The notes beneath the pieces were generated by a model, which searched no databases, was not told the DNA's origin, and was given only the letters and a program-made list of their open reading frames with translations. A DNA stretch of 64,000 nt from Heracleum sosnowskyi (Eukaryota; Streptophyta; Magnoliopsida; Apiales; Apiaceae). The translations under genes were made by a program, and so were the position numbers. Positions 45,039-56,064 of the stretch are shown one piece after another; the stretch's first letter is position 1, and every line of letters begins with the position of its first letter. Location of the stretch: assembly GCA_030848705.1 (NCBI GenBank), contig CM061238.1:30534655-30598654 (forward strand), in the 5' to 3' direction.

Positions 45039-45305
45039 TGTTGGGCCATAGCCCACTTGCCAAATAAGACTTGAATATTAGTTTGTATATAGGCCCATTT
45101 GTAAATAGGCCCAATTAGAAATAAGCTCACTTGTAAACTTCCCCTATAAATACCTACAAACTCCCACGTTAGAAAGGTTTGGAAAAATAGTTAAAGGAGG
45201 GAACCTTCTAAATGAATGTAACATTTTGACTCTAATAATACTAATTTCACTTCATTGATTTCATTATCTCGCATTGTTCGATATTACATTCATCATCCAC
45301 TTACA
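45039..45305 (+). repeat. Element D 3' LTR
   Basis: It begins TGTTGGGCCATAGCCC after the polypurine tract. A TATA box TATAAATA lies at about 45145. The end is placed at CCACTTACA (45305), with CTATCA at 45314 as an alternative. The partner LTR is not in view, so the end is approximate. Confidence 0.65.
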
Positions 45306-45370
45306 AATCTATCAAATTTTGAGGAGCAGATCAAGAAGATCGGTACAGGTTTTGTGAGTCTTATGGTAAG

Positions 45371-45552
45371 ATGCATACCAACTTTTGGAAGTGGATGCAG
45401 AGGTTTCAAAGAGGGTTAGTATAGGATTGAGACACTGGAATGAGGAGCTTGCTCTTTCTCTGCCAGTGGCAGGCAGAGTTGGTACAGTCGGAGCAGCTGC
45501 AGAGTTAATTACCAAAAATCGGCTAAAGGAATGCAATAATCAAGATTTATAG
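45371..45552 (+). pseudogene. Possible terminal-exon remnant of a host gene
   Basis: A frame of about 60 codons on the plus strand reads LEVDAEVSKRVSIGL and later VGTVGAAAELITK, ending in TAG at 45550-45552. The composition looks like a real plant exon, unlike the surrounding AT-rich DNA. It begins just after the LTR of D. I do not recognise the family. It may be the last exon of a gene cut off by the retrotransposon stack, or a chance frame. Confidence 0.35.
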
Positions 45553-45673
45553 TTCCCCTTTTCATTTAACTGATCTCTAGTTAGCAAAGCGCACACACAC
45601 AGACAGAGACTACATATTACAAGCCATCACCTATGTCAAGAAAACAAGGATGATAAATTAAATACTCTCACAA

Positions 45674-45982
45674 TCTATATGTGAAAATGACGCGCGGTAC
45701 TAAAGTACCAAAATACCAAATTTGGTTATCACTTAATCAAATTTATTTATTTGCAGCTACGTAATCATACAAGATTTATTTATTTGCTTTAATTTCTTTA
45801 GTTTTATGCACAGTTCGATTGTCTATAACTACATAATTACATAGTTATTTATTTATTACATATTTTTATCATTGAATTCTCGAGAAATACATTTTTAAAT
45901 AATATTTATTAATAATTTATTAATACTAATATTTTAATGTCGATTCATGTTCGGCCCGTGCTTGGCACGGGTTACAAGCTAG
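45674..45982 (+). mobile_element. Short non-autonomous Helitron-like element
   Basis: The 3' end is convincing: a CCCGTGC/GCACGGG hairpin (45956-45972) followed a few bases later by CTAG, then host T. The proposed 5' end TCTATATGTGAA follows an A, as Helitrons require, but is less certain. There is no coding capacity. Confidence 0.5.
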
Positions 45983-46450
45983 TATTATTAAATCACTGAC
46001 AATAATAATTACTAGAAAAACAATTCCCTGGAAAAAAATGACAGTAGCTGGTTGCAGACTATAAATGTATGTAATGGTTTGTGTACAGGATAGTCGAAAA
46101 CGCCTTCCGAATCTGTGCATCTTTGCTATGTAAATTTTACGATCAATTATAAGTATTTTGAGAAACCACAAAATTAGAATAATGTCAATCACTAAGTTTA
46201 CATACTGGATACCAAATTATTAAAAACAGAACCAAATAAGTGATTCATGTGTGAATGAGCAATAGCAAAAAAACTTCACCTTGGATATCCGATTTTAATC
46301 AAAATCAATTGCACAAAATTCGTAAATCTTATTACCTTTCAAACGTTCAAGAGTCTTTGATAAATATCTGAGATCGAAATTTTATGAGTGAATAAATATT
46401 AAAGAAATGTTAATCTCGCTTCAATCGATATTTAACATCTACTATCTTTT
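45983..46450. other. Intergenic AT-rich DNA
   Basis: I see no gene. The minus-strand frame at 46192-45926 is low-complexity and lacks supporting features. Confidence 0.6.
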
Positions 46451-47503
46451 CTAAGGTTTGCAAGATTTCTGACAATCGGCCAATTGATCCCAGCAGCCAT
46501 TGGGACAACAATACATTTTCTCGCCTATTATATAACGAACAACACACCTATTTCCATCCACCGTTGCCAAATTTCGTGGAATTGCTCTTGCGTTCACAGC
46601 CGCAGCTCTAATATGCGCGTCACGTTTGCCTAAGCAAAACCAATATCCAAAATTACAAGATAGACATCCAGGCATAACAATGTATCTATATCTAATCCAA
46701 TATATACATGATGCAAATATATACAAAATCTCGTTAAAAAATATATATATATATACAAAACCGTTTTAACATTTAATTAAGCAAATAAAGAAAGAATCGA
46801 GTCCTTAACCATGATTGTTGTAGACTTGTAGGTCTTCCATAACAATTATTTATTTGTTAAGACCCGATCCAATAAAAAATCTATATCTATCTATCTATCT
46901 ATACTATAATATTATAAGCAAACCATCCTCTATTTGGTTGGTAGTTTGGTCATTTAGTTTGGTCCTCTAAATAATAACCGTTAGATGTAAATATAGGTAA
47001 ATGAGAACCGTTAGATGTAATATTAAAAGAATATTCTTTTTTTGATATCTAAAATGCTCCCACGGGTTCAAGGTTCGAATTCCGTCAACAACATATTAAA
47101 ATTTTTTAAGATCAAAATACAAATAAATGCTAATAAAATAAGATAAAATACTAAAAAATCATATAAAAAAATACTATTATAAGCAAACTACCATCTATTT
47201 GGTTGGTTGGTAGTTTGGTTCTCTAAATAATAACCGTTAGATATAAATATAGATAAATGAGAACCGTTTGATGTAATATTAAAAGAATATTATTTTCTTG
47301 GTATCTAAAATAATCACACGGGTTCAAGATTCGAATCTCATCAACAACATATTATTATTATTAAATATTTATATCATCTATTTTTTTAGTATAAGCTGAA
47401 AATGGATAAATAAAAGTAACGTACATTCGTAAAGATCAGAACGTGAAAGGAGAAGAAGGGAAAGCAGAAGCACGTAGGCACTGAGAGTTCTTGAAGTTGT
47501 CAT
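46451..47503 (-). CDS. Small secreted cysteine-rich protein, two exons
   Basis: Exon 1 (47503-47425) encodes MTTSRTLSAY followed by a leucine-rich hydrophobic core, a clear signal peptide. A 795-bp intron with donor GTACGT and acceptor TTTTGCTTAG is phase 1, and the join creates a cysteine codon. Exon 2 (46629-46451) reads on to NRC, then YCCPNGCW, ADC and KSCKP before TAG. The whole is 85 residues with seven cysteines. The CC-x3-C-x5-C-x3-C tail resembles maternally expressed MEG/ESF1-type signalling peptides, but I cannot confirm the family. Such peptides act outside the cell. The intron carries duplicated repeats (46898-47345). Confidence 0.6.
46898..47345. repeat. Two diverged copies of a Helitron-end-like repeat inside an intron
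   Basis: Copy 1 starts at TCTATACTATAATATTATAAG (about 46898) after TATC microsatellite DNA; copy 2 starts at about 47166. Both share TTTGGTTGGTAGTTTGGT, ATAACCGTTAGAT and a B-box-like GGGTTCAAGGTTCGAATTCC (diverged in copy 2). The period is about 267 bases. The 5' sequence resembles Helitron left ends. Confidence 0.6.
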
Positions 47504-50013
47504 GGAAATGTTTGCTTTTTATACGTAAGTGTTTATCTATGTATAACTATCAAAACTAGCTATGCTTATGCTTTTTTAGGTGCATATAAATTACAAGCTA
47601 TGTGCCAAGTAATTTTATAGCGACTTGAGGTTATGCATATGACATGAAGTGGGTCTTAATTTCTTTCGGATTCACTGATTTTATTGTTAGTCTATGGAAG
47701 TTACAAACATCTTCATTAATTGTGTGATTAATAAATACATATAAATTTTGAGTTAATACAATCAAATTTTCTTGATGGAAATATTGTATAGAATTAATTA
47801 AGTATCCTAAATTTTTCCAAGAGATAATTAAATTAGTTATGTCCCAAGATTTTATAGATCTATTTATTATATATATTAAATGAGGTCTAGGACAATTTGA
47901 GCCATTTTAATGTCTGTGAAAATACGAATTTATCTTTATTTGTTAAAAAATTTCAAAATTGTCATCCCTCTATTATTTATGTAAAAAATGTTGAATTTGG
48001 GTTGGATTTAGGAATCGAACCCCTGATCTCCTCTTAGAAAATTAATGTCATAACAATTGCGCTACAATACTTTGTTGAGTTTATTTTAAAAATCTTATTA
48101 GATAAACCGCATGTTCTCTTATTATCATATTGTCTCTTTTTAGTTTAAACTTTTGAGTAGATAAATTATTTGTTAATATAATTTACAAAAATAAACTTCT
48201 AAATTATACACATATGTAATTGAATCCGGATAAAAAAATCTATCTTCTATTACTATATATTAAACCTCAATACAAGGTCAAAGATTGTCATTTTAATGGC
48301 TGTAAAGTTACGATTTTATCCTTAAATTTTTTAAAATTGCAAAAATGTCATCCTTTGAAATTATGTTAGTGTTGGGAATCAAACCACTAACTTTTGTCTA
48401 TCAAACTCACGACATAACCAACTCTGTTATACTTTGTGTTAAGTTTAGTATCAAACTCTTAGTAGATAAACCACTTCTGATATTTCTTGCGATCGAGCAT
48501 AATCTATAATTCTCTTTTGCCAATTTAAATTAATGATATATGCTATTTTAATATATGTGGATTTTTTATTTTTCCCCTACATGTTAAAAAGTTACAAAAA
48601 CGCCACTCTTTTTATATTTATGCAAAAAGTAGATGAAATTACGTTAGTGTTGGGAATCGAATCACTAACCTTCTCTAATCAAGCTCATACATAAGAAACG
48701 TACTACATTTTATTTTGAGTTTTCTTTAAAACTTTATTAGATAAACCACATTTTCTCCTTTTCTCCCTTTTTTTTGAAATTTTTAAGTAAATAAAATGTT
48801 GGTTTCTAATATTTATAAAATATTGCATAGTATATAATTATAAAAAATATTTTAATGGATTGAGCATACTCTACAATTCTCTTTTGCCATTTTAAATGAT
48901 TGATATAAAAAAAATTTAAAAAAGATAAAATTATAGATAAATGTAATCATGTCCGAAAAAGATATGGATTTATTAAATCATATATAATAAATGATTGCAT
49001 CACATAATTTTTCGATATATAATATTTTAAATATACAAGCCATATTAGAGATATTTGGTTGACCAACTATTTAGACTTTAAGCGATTTAGATGTATGATT
49101 GGTGTAAAGACATAAAATACAAAAAAAAAAAAGAATTTATGTTAAAAATATGACAAATCTAAAAATAGGATTTATGTTATATATAGAAAATAACGTAATT
49201 AATATTTAATATAAAATGAAAAAAATATATGATTTTTTGAATTATAGATATTACAAAACTGCAATAGTTATTAATAATGACCAATTATACTATAACTCGA
49301 ATAAAGTAGGGTAATATGAATTTTTATATAATATAGTAAATTGATCAATACAATATGTTTTGACTGAGTTATAACATATGCTTAAATCAATCTGTGATGA
49401 AATCAAAAAAAATGATCTTAGATATCTTGAAGATGCACGTGTCATTAAGGTCATCAAATCATAATTTATATGATCATAATATTTGTGAAAATTTAAAATT
49501 GAGTAAAAATGTAATTCAAAATTATAAGATAAAAGATATTTCAGTTTATCAAAATTTTAAAATAGAACTTCAATACTGTGTAATAAACATTAGACTAAAA
49601 CTAATTATATGAGTTTAGAAGTGTATGAATATTTACAAAAATATATGAAAAAAATGAGTCAGACACCGCATGGATGAATTTACATAATATTAAAAAAAAT
49701 TCGTAATATATCTCGGTCTTATGTATATATCGATTTTTTTACAAATATACTCTGACAATGTTAAAATCACATCGTTTATGTTATATACCGACAATTTTGA
49801 TAAAAAATTAATTTATTTTATACTCAAATTATTAATTTGACAAAGTTCATGTCACGTCATTGAAAATCATATTAATTTTTTTGCAGTAAACATGTGAGTA
49901 CTATCATATGTATATTTATTCGAATTTCTAATTACAAAATTATCTCAATATATAAACGATTTTGGAAGAGAAATTATTTCAGTGTCCGTGCCTCGCACGG
50001 GCTTTTACGCTAC
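47504..50013. repeat. AT-rich repeat region with tRNA-like units and a Helitron-like right end
   Basis: At least three diverged units (about 47870-48110, 48245-48480 and 48540-48740) share TTTTAATG-TGT-AAA-TACG, a run about ATGTCATCC, and a minus-strand box close to the RNA polymerase III B box (GGTTCGATTCC at 48011-48021 and variants at 48362 and 48650). At 49986-50013 a CCGTGC/GCACGG hairpin is followed by CTAC, like a mutated Helitron end. I see no gene; the plus-strand frame at 49394-49612 is AT-driven. Confidence 0.55.
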
Positions 50014-50293
50014 TATAAAGAATGCGAGAAATGAATCATTCAATATGTAATATTAATTTTAACTTAATTTTTTTTTTTTGAAAGCATTGAATAACAAAAA
50101 AAAAATCTTATGAAAAGCTGCATTCAGCCTCTTTGGCACATGGATGCTCATGCAGTCATGCTTGGAAAATCATGGATGCGTGAATTGAAATTACAAATAC
50201 TAATACATTTTTGCACATTTTTGATCTGTGGGTAATAAAGAGTGAGCAATATTTTACTGTATACATTATTTAGCAAATACAGTTTCGTAAATA
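50014..50293. other. Intergenic, 3' flank of the glycoprotein gene
   Basis: AT-rich with no visible gene. It probably includes the 3' UTR of the minus-strand gene ending at 50294. Confidence 0.5.
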
Positions 50294-51527
50294 TTATCTA
50301 GCGAAATCCCCAGTTGACGTATTTGTGGTCAAAATGACAACAATCCAGTTGTCATCAGAGCCGATACCGATTCCCGTGTATCTTGTATCATTGAGAGCGC
50401 CAGAATAGTGAGAATGTGTGTAGTTGGAGAGGACCACATCCTGATCAAGGTTGGGAACACAAGCAGGTAGTATGACAGCATCTCTTGTAGTAGTGACATT
50501 CAATTTGCATCTGTTTAGGAGGTTCGGAAAGTCTGGAAATTGAGGCTCAGTCCCAGGTAGTGTGTTGGCATCAGTGTTGTTTGTACAAGGTTGATTCTTA
50601 AGTTGTTCTGCAATTTCCTCAGCAAGGCACTCGGCTTTGTCGTTTTCTGTTAGAATAGGCAACTTTAAAGATGTCCTAAAGCTGTTGATGCCTCGAAGAA
50701 GACATTCTTCCTCATCTGAATATGAATGGTCATTACTCATCAGTAACATTTACTACCTAAACAATGGCATTAGAACATTCTTTTAGTACTTAAAATTACT
50801 GAGGAGTTTTTCAAAGGTATAAAAATTTGCATATTTTCGACATATAATAAATCACCTTGAGCTTCATTTAGGATGCAAAGAACCAACTTGAATAGTCAAA
50901 ATGACACTCATAACTACCAATTACCTCCAATATGTCAATTACACACTGGGTACAACTATGACGTCCCTCCAGTATGCATTGCAACTGACAATGTTTTAAG
51001 TTTGTAAGGACAACCAAGCACATATTGTAGAGCAAATGTGATTAGTGCTAATACAAACAACATATGAAGGGGCACTTCTAGTCTATAGAAACCTAAAGCT
51101 TAAATAAAATATCTTTCATATTTACTATAAAAAAATTGTTCCAACTAAAACTAACAAAAGTTATCCAGGTCAAAACAACATACTTCCCCCAGTCAGTTTA
51201 AACACACTCCGTCTCGAAATATACCTAACAAGGTCGCCCTTTTACTGAAAAAAGAAATAAAAATAATACTCACAATAATAAAGTCAAAAATTTGTTACAG
51301 TAAATAATGGATTTCACCACAATATAACCCACAAAAATCAATGATGCTAATGTATTATGTATATGAACATAAACAACTACTAATAAAGGTAAAGAATACA
51401 CAAAATCAAGAAAAGACGCACCATTATCATCACAGTTGGCTGTGTGATGTATGCAGAGAAGGGAGAGAAGAATGAGAGAGAGACAAAAATAATGTTGAAA
51501 GTGCGCCATTCCTGGTGTTTGAAGCAT
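50294..51527 (-). CDS. At5g19250/At3g06035-type secreted glycoprotein, without GPI tail
   Basis: Exon 1 (51527-51422) encodes a signal peptide (core FCLSLILLSLLCI); a second ATG at residue 7 (MAHFQHYF) is an alternative start. A 706-bp intron (donor GTGCGT, acceptor CATATTCAG) is phase 1. Exon 2 (50715-50294) encodes the conserved domain: LLRGINSFRTSL, CLAEEIAEQLKNQPC, PGTEPQFPDFP, ILPACVPNLD and GIGSDDNWIVV. At least five N-glycosylation sites are visible. The total is 175 residues. Family members usually continue to a hydrophobic GPI-anchor signal, whereas this one stops at TGDFAR. A TATA box (TATAAAATA) lies at 51570-51562, about 43 bases before the ATG. Confidence 0.8.
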
Positions 51528-51570
51528 TATAACTTGAGCTACTTAAGCTTAAAGGCAGCTGTATTTTATA

Positions 51571-52365
51571 GACTATGGTCATAACAAACAATGGTCAACT
51601 GGTCATAGTAAAGATTAGTCAATGGCTAGGAAAATGCTTGTTTGCATCCTAGAAACGTCCAAGAACAAGTCCTATTTTGACTAAAATCTCATGATTCTAC
51701 TCCCAAGATATAATAACAATTAACAAATATATTGCTGAGTTTGTAGGAAACTTAATTTCTTTAAAATCTCACTAAAAACATAATTAGGGCATAGCATATA
51801 TATTGTGTACTAAATTCCATAAAATAACAATAAAAAAACTATTGTACATTCACAACTACTTGTGAGTTTTATCATGTCGGATATTCTTTTTATGGCACTA
51901 TTCTAGTTTATGTAACACACAGGCTTCACTGGGAGTCTGGGACACACTTTCCATATATATAGTGAGAATATTTCTTAAATTTTCATTCCAATCCTTCCTC
52001 ATGCAATTCATTTCAACCAAACAGAGTGTAGCCTTTGAAGATTTTTGTGTTCCGTTTCTTTAACCATTTTCTTAAAGAGATATATGAGAAAGGTTTACAG
52101 GCTCAGTTATTAAACTTCGGTAATTATTGCCTGGATTCGTTTGACATGTCCTGTACAATAATTTTGCCAAATGAGAGAACCTGAGAGACAGCGACAAAGC
52201 AAGGGTGGACAGCTGAAGTTCAGACATTGCATGTAAATTCTTGGTTCCATGCAACTTAAATTCATTGCCCAAACAGCGTGTTGTTTCCAAATCAATATCA
52301 ACAAATGTAATCAATGAAACAACTGGCGGAATACATACCAATAAGACTTCCACAGTTCCACTGAA
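51571..52365. other. Intergenic between the glycoprotein and PPR genes
   Basis: About 800 bases with no supported gene. The right part probably holds the 3' UTR of the PPR gene. Minus-strand frames at 52072-52353 lack any recognisable domain. Confidence 0.5.
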
Positions 52366-54477
52366 TCATAATACTCCGCTGTATGCAGGCAACTTGGTCA
52401 GTCGTTGGCTTTGCATTGCTTGTCTAACTGAACCTACATCTTCCCACCTTCCTGCCTCTGCATATATGTTTGACAGAAGAACTCTTCCTGCACCATGGGT
52501 TGGTTCCACTCTTGCCAAACTCTGAGCAGCCCTTTCTCCTACTTCCACATTATCATGCATTCTACATGCTGCTAATAAAGTACCCCAGATCACAAAGTCT
52601 GCCTTCATTGGCATTCTCCTTATTAGTTCCTCAGCTTCTTCTAATCTTCCAGCTCTACCTAAAAGATCCACCATACAACCATAGTGTTTAATGTTTGGAT
52701 CTATATTGTATATATTCTTCATATTCTTAAAGTGTTCTTCCCCTTCATATACCAACCCAGCATGGCAACATGCAGTCAGTACCCCAATAAATGTTATGGA
52801 ATTGAGTTTGTGGCTACACCTTTGTAAATCAGAAAAAATATCAAGTGACAACTTTGCATGCCCGTGCATCGCCAGACCACATATGATGGCATTCCATGGA
52901 GATAAGGATTTTATTTTGTTTCTGATTTGGTTAAAAAATTCTACAGAAGTTTCGATGCTCCCACATTTGGCATACATGTCAATGATAGCTGCAATCAGAT
53001 TGTCATTAAGTGGAATTGAATTATTATTAATGTATTCATGAGCCCATCTTCCATAACTCAAGTAGCCTAGAGCGGCAACTGCAGATAGGACACTAACCAT
53101 AGTGATTTCGTTTGGTCTGAATTCACTATAGACCATTTGATTGAAGAGTTCCAAAGCCAAATTCGGCTGCTCATGTTGTGCATAGCCAGCAATCATGGAA
53201 CTCCATGAAACAACATCTCTTTCAGGCATCTCGCTGAATAATTTTCGTGCTGGTTCGATCATTCTATTTTTTATGAATCCTGTAATAAGGGCGTTCCACG
53301 ATTCAATATGGTCTTTATTTCCTAGTTCAAACTGCAGTTGAGCAAGATAGATTTCTCGGCAAGCTGCATAAAAATGTATGACAGTCGCCTGCATGAAGTC
53401 ATAATTATCGAATCCCAGCTTTACAGATACACCATGAAACTGACGACCCGTACCAAATGCCATTGCTTGCCTACAAGCTGAAATCAGATCTACAGCCATC
53501 ACTTCATTTGGAACCAACCCACTGCTAAGCATTTCACGATACATTACCAATGCATCATCCAACCTTCCTACTTGCACATATCCATCAATCATCGTACCCC
53601 AAGAAACAACATCTTTATCAGGAATCCTATCAAACAACTCCCTAGCCAAATCAACATACCCAGCCTTAGAATACCCATTCAACATAATATTCCACACAAC
53701 TATATTCTTCTCCGCCATCTCATCAAACAACCGTCTCCCATCCCACAAACACGACGAAACACAATAAATATTCACCAAATTAGTCAAAACAAGACCAAAA
53801 CTCTCAAGACCAATCTTAACAACAAACCCATGAACAACATTCCCATTCTTAACACCCTTAATTCGTGAATAAGCCGATATAACACTCGACATTGTCACTT
53901 CATTAGGCGTAACACCCGCTAACCTCATATCCCTAAACAACTCAATAGCATCCCGCCAACGATTCCCCTTAGCCAAGCCCATGATCATAGTCGTATACGT
54001 AACCGAACCTCTCTTCGGCATTTCATCAAACACCTTCCGTGCATCATCCAATCTCCCCAATCTGACATACCCACCAACCATTATATTCGACGACACAAAA
54101 TCAACACCTCCACAAGAATCAAACATCAATTTAGCACAACCCATTAACCCACATTTGGCATAAAGATTGATCAAACTATTTTGTACGAAAATATTCGATA
54201 TAAACCCGGACTTAAAAATGAGACAATGGATTTGCTGGCCTTGCGAAATGGCGAAAAGGGTCGCGCAAGATTTCAATGCTGAAACGAGGGCAAGCTCGTG
54301 ATCTTGTTGAATTGTGGCGGTGTTGTTGCGATCGAAGAAGAGGTGGAGGTGGTGTTGTGGGGAAAATAGAGGTAAAGTGGTGATGCATTTGAGATGTTTT
54401 GTAGAAAGATAGAGTGAGGATTGTAAAGAACATTTGAGCTTGAGAGAAATATTCATGAGAGTGTGATTAATAAACAA
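52366..54477 (-). CDS. MEF18: PLS-class PPR protein, probable mitochondrial RNA-editing factor MEF18
   Basis: An intact intronless frame of 703 residues. The N-terminus is basic and S/T/L-rich without acids, as in a mitochondrial or plastid presequence. From about residue 60 come tandem PPR motifs, for example FVQNSLINLYAKCGLM, VVSWGTMIDGYVQVGRL and VVSWSSMIAGYAQHEQ. The end is an E-type domain (HYGCMVDLLGRAGRLEEAEEL, WGTLLAACRMHDN) without a DYW domain. The overall pattern fits At5g19020/MEF18, which as I recall edits a nad4 site. The proximity of an At5g19250-type gene fits conserved synteny with that Arabidopsis region. A second ATG at residue 8 is an alternative start. The PPR E-class call is firm; the exact orthologue is an inference. 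Confidence 0.8.
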   Translation of the reverse strand: MFINHTLMNISLKLKCSLQSSLYLSTKHLKCITTLPLFSPQHHLHLFFDRNNTATIQQDHELALVSALKSCATLFAISQGQQIHCLIFKSGFISNIFVQNSLINLYAKCGLMGCAKLMFDSCGGVDFVSSNIMVGGYVRLGRLDDARKVFDEMPKRGSVTYTTMIMGLAKGNRWRDAIELFRDMRLAGVTPNEVTMSSVISAYSRIKGVKNGNVVHGFVVKIGLESFGLVLTNLVNIYCVSSCLWDGRRLFDEMAEKNIVVWNIMLNGYSKAGYVDLARELFDRIPDKDVVSWGTMIDGYVQVGRLDDALVMYREMLSSGLVPNEVMAVDLISACRQAMAFGTGRQFHGVSVKLGFDNYDFMQATVIHFYAACREIYLAQLQFELGNKDHIESWNALITGFIKNRMIEPARKLFSEMPERDVVSWSSMIAGYAQHEQPNLALELFNQMVYSEFRPNEITMVSVLSAVAALGYLSYGRWAHEYINNNSIPLNDNLIAAIIDMYAKCGSIETSVEFFNQIRNKIKSLSPWNAIICGLAMHGHAKLSLDIFSDLQRCSHKLNSITFIGVLTACCHAGLVYEGEEHFKNMKNIYNIDPNIKHYGCMVDLLGRAGRLEEAEELIRRMPMKADFVIWGTLLAACRMHDNVEVGERAAQSLARVEPTHGAGRVLLSNIYAEAGRWEDVGSVRQAMQSQRLTKLPAYSGVL

Positions 54478-55671
54478 TGTTTTTGAAAATAATTTGGAGG
54501 GAAGAGTAACTGAATTATAAGGACAATGAAGACTTACTTCCTAATTCCGAGTTTTTTAAGAGACGAAAGTAAATAAACGCAATAGTAAGTAATGATTAGT
54601 TCATTTCGTTCTAAATTACTAGTTCACTCCCTTGCATTTGACTCGTAATTTTATAATTTTTTTTTCATTTTTTGTATTTATAATATTTTTATGAAATTTC
54701 GTGTTTAATATAACATAAAATACGTGCAAAAATTAAAGTGGATAAAATAGTCTAGGATTTTCGCAGGTTGCTCGGTTGTACTCTTGTAACCTGGTGCGAA
54801 TAACAGTCGGGTATTGTTATGTGTTTTGACAGTTAGTTATTCTTGACTTGATAGCCTTCCACCCTGCAACATGTATATTTTTAATAATTGCAATTTGATG
54901 TAAACAAGATGTTCCAGAAAACTGTTCTAAAATCAAGTAAAATTGTTGTTGCTGTTTGCAAACTGGGTACTAATTGGAAAGATATATACTCCATGTGCTA
55001 GTTAAAGAATCTCTACACATTTGTTGGTAAAATAGAAGACTAGTAGCAATTGTTTCCGCAGTTTTGATCAGGAGATCATGGGCTCTTCGTCGACATAAAA
55101 GACTTAAGCAACTGTTTCCGCAGTTTCATCCAGGAGATCCTCCTCCTGCTTCTTCTTCTCTTCATGTGACTGTTTGAGTTTTGAACATCAGCACCTGCAG
55201 CCATGATGTTTTCATTACTCTGCAAGTTTAATTTCTTTGACACTGTATCTTTTTACACATTCAAAGCATGTTACTAGTTTAGTGTTCTATTAACTTATAT
55301 CAGAAGTGAAAAGTAATTTGTCAAAATTAATAGTAGAGAAGCTAAGAGGAGGAGTCAGGAGAGGAGTAACTGATCGCTACGTTATCAAGTATAACCTAGA
55401 AATGCGCATAATAGTCTAAGTTACTATTTGCTATGAAAGATATAAAAGTTATAAAACGATTTTCAATTTTCAAACTACACAATTTAGTAGATCAACAATG
55501 AAGGGGCTAAGCCTAAGAACCTCTAACAGAGAACAGCGAAAAAGATGACAACTAAAGCTGTACTGCAGACTCTAATTCACTTAAACTTGGCTGAATTACG
55601 GGCAAAGCCCGTGAATTATTACAAGATTTCCCTACGAATAACGTGTCCTACAAGGTTTAAGGTTTAAGGTA
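54478..55671. other. Intergenic upstream of the PPR gene
   Basis: No gene is visible. 55040-55060 and 55100-55125 repeat GTTTCCGCAGTTT before CAGGAGATC, a small local duplication. Confidence 0.5.
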
Positions 55672-56064
55672 TTAGATGAGTTGGTTACTTAACACAACAT
55701 TACAGCTCTTCCTTTCTTCGGCATCAGTCACTTCCTTCTGCGGCAGCTGATCAACTTCTTCCACAGCCTTACCACCCGATTTTAAACACTTCTCCGACTG
55801 TAATCTAAGTTCGAACTGATTTACATTCTTGTAACCCCTGCACCCTGATTTGCCACACATTCTCGATCGAGAACCAATGTCGAAACTTATACTGAAACCT
55901 CTAAAGTAGGGGTATAAGGTTGAAACAGTGTTACTGAAAGAATAAAAGGTTGACAGAGCGCCAGAGAAGGGATTTGGAACCATGATTAGAATGTCGAAAG
56001 CACATGCAGCATCAAGTTGCACAAAAAATTTATTTATTATGTAGCTATGACTCGATTCACTCAA
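55672..56064 (-). pseudogene. Broken paralogue of the RING-H2 gene (exon 1 fragment)
   Basis: The part at about 55890-55700 contains CGKSGCRGYKN, FELRLQSEKCLK and VDQLP, matching the N-terminus of the intact gene at 58656-57125 (CGKSGCRGYMN, FEFRFQTENRLK, VDKLP). The conserved KCGCPYAKIEAW segment and any RING exon nearby are missing. The upstream 60 codons are unrelated and hydrophobic. Confidence 0.65.

Larger units (their letters stand above)
41303..45305 (+). mobile_element. Element D: Tat-lineage Ty3/gypsy retrotransposon, 3' part
   Basis: It contains the integrase C-terminal half, a spliced antisense ORF, a polypurine tract (AAGGGGGGACAAA, 45026-45038) and a 3' LTR starting TGTTGGGCC. 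Antisense or sense extra ORFs after pol are known in Tat-lineage elements. The 5' part lies beyond the window. It is the outermost member of the stack. Confidence 0.8.

Noticed and set aside
45926..46192. 88-codon minus-strand ORF
   Set aside because: Hydrophobic low-complexity reading of AT-rich DNA that overlaps the Helitron-like end.
48000..48080. A functional tRNA gene on the minus strand
   Set aside because: Only A- and B-box-like words are present; no cloverleaf or anticodon arm could be drawn.
49394..49612. 72-codon plus-strand ORF in the AT-rich region
   Set aside because: The composition is I/K/N/L only, as expected by chance; there are no supporting signals.
52072..52353. 93-codon minus-strand ORF after the PPR gene
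   Set aside because: It follows the PPR stop, has no domain and lies where a 3' UTR is expected.
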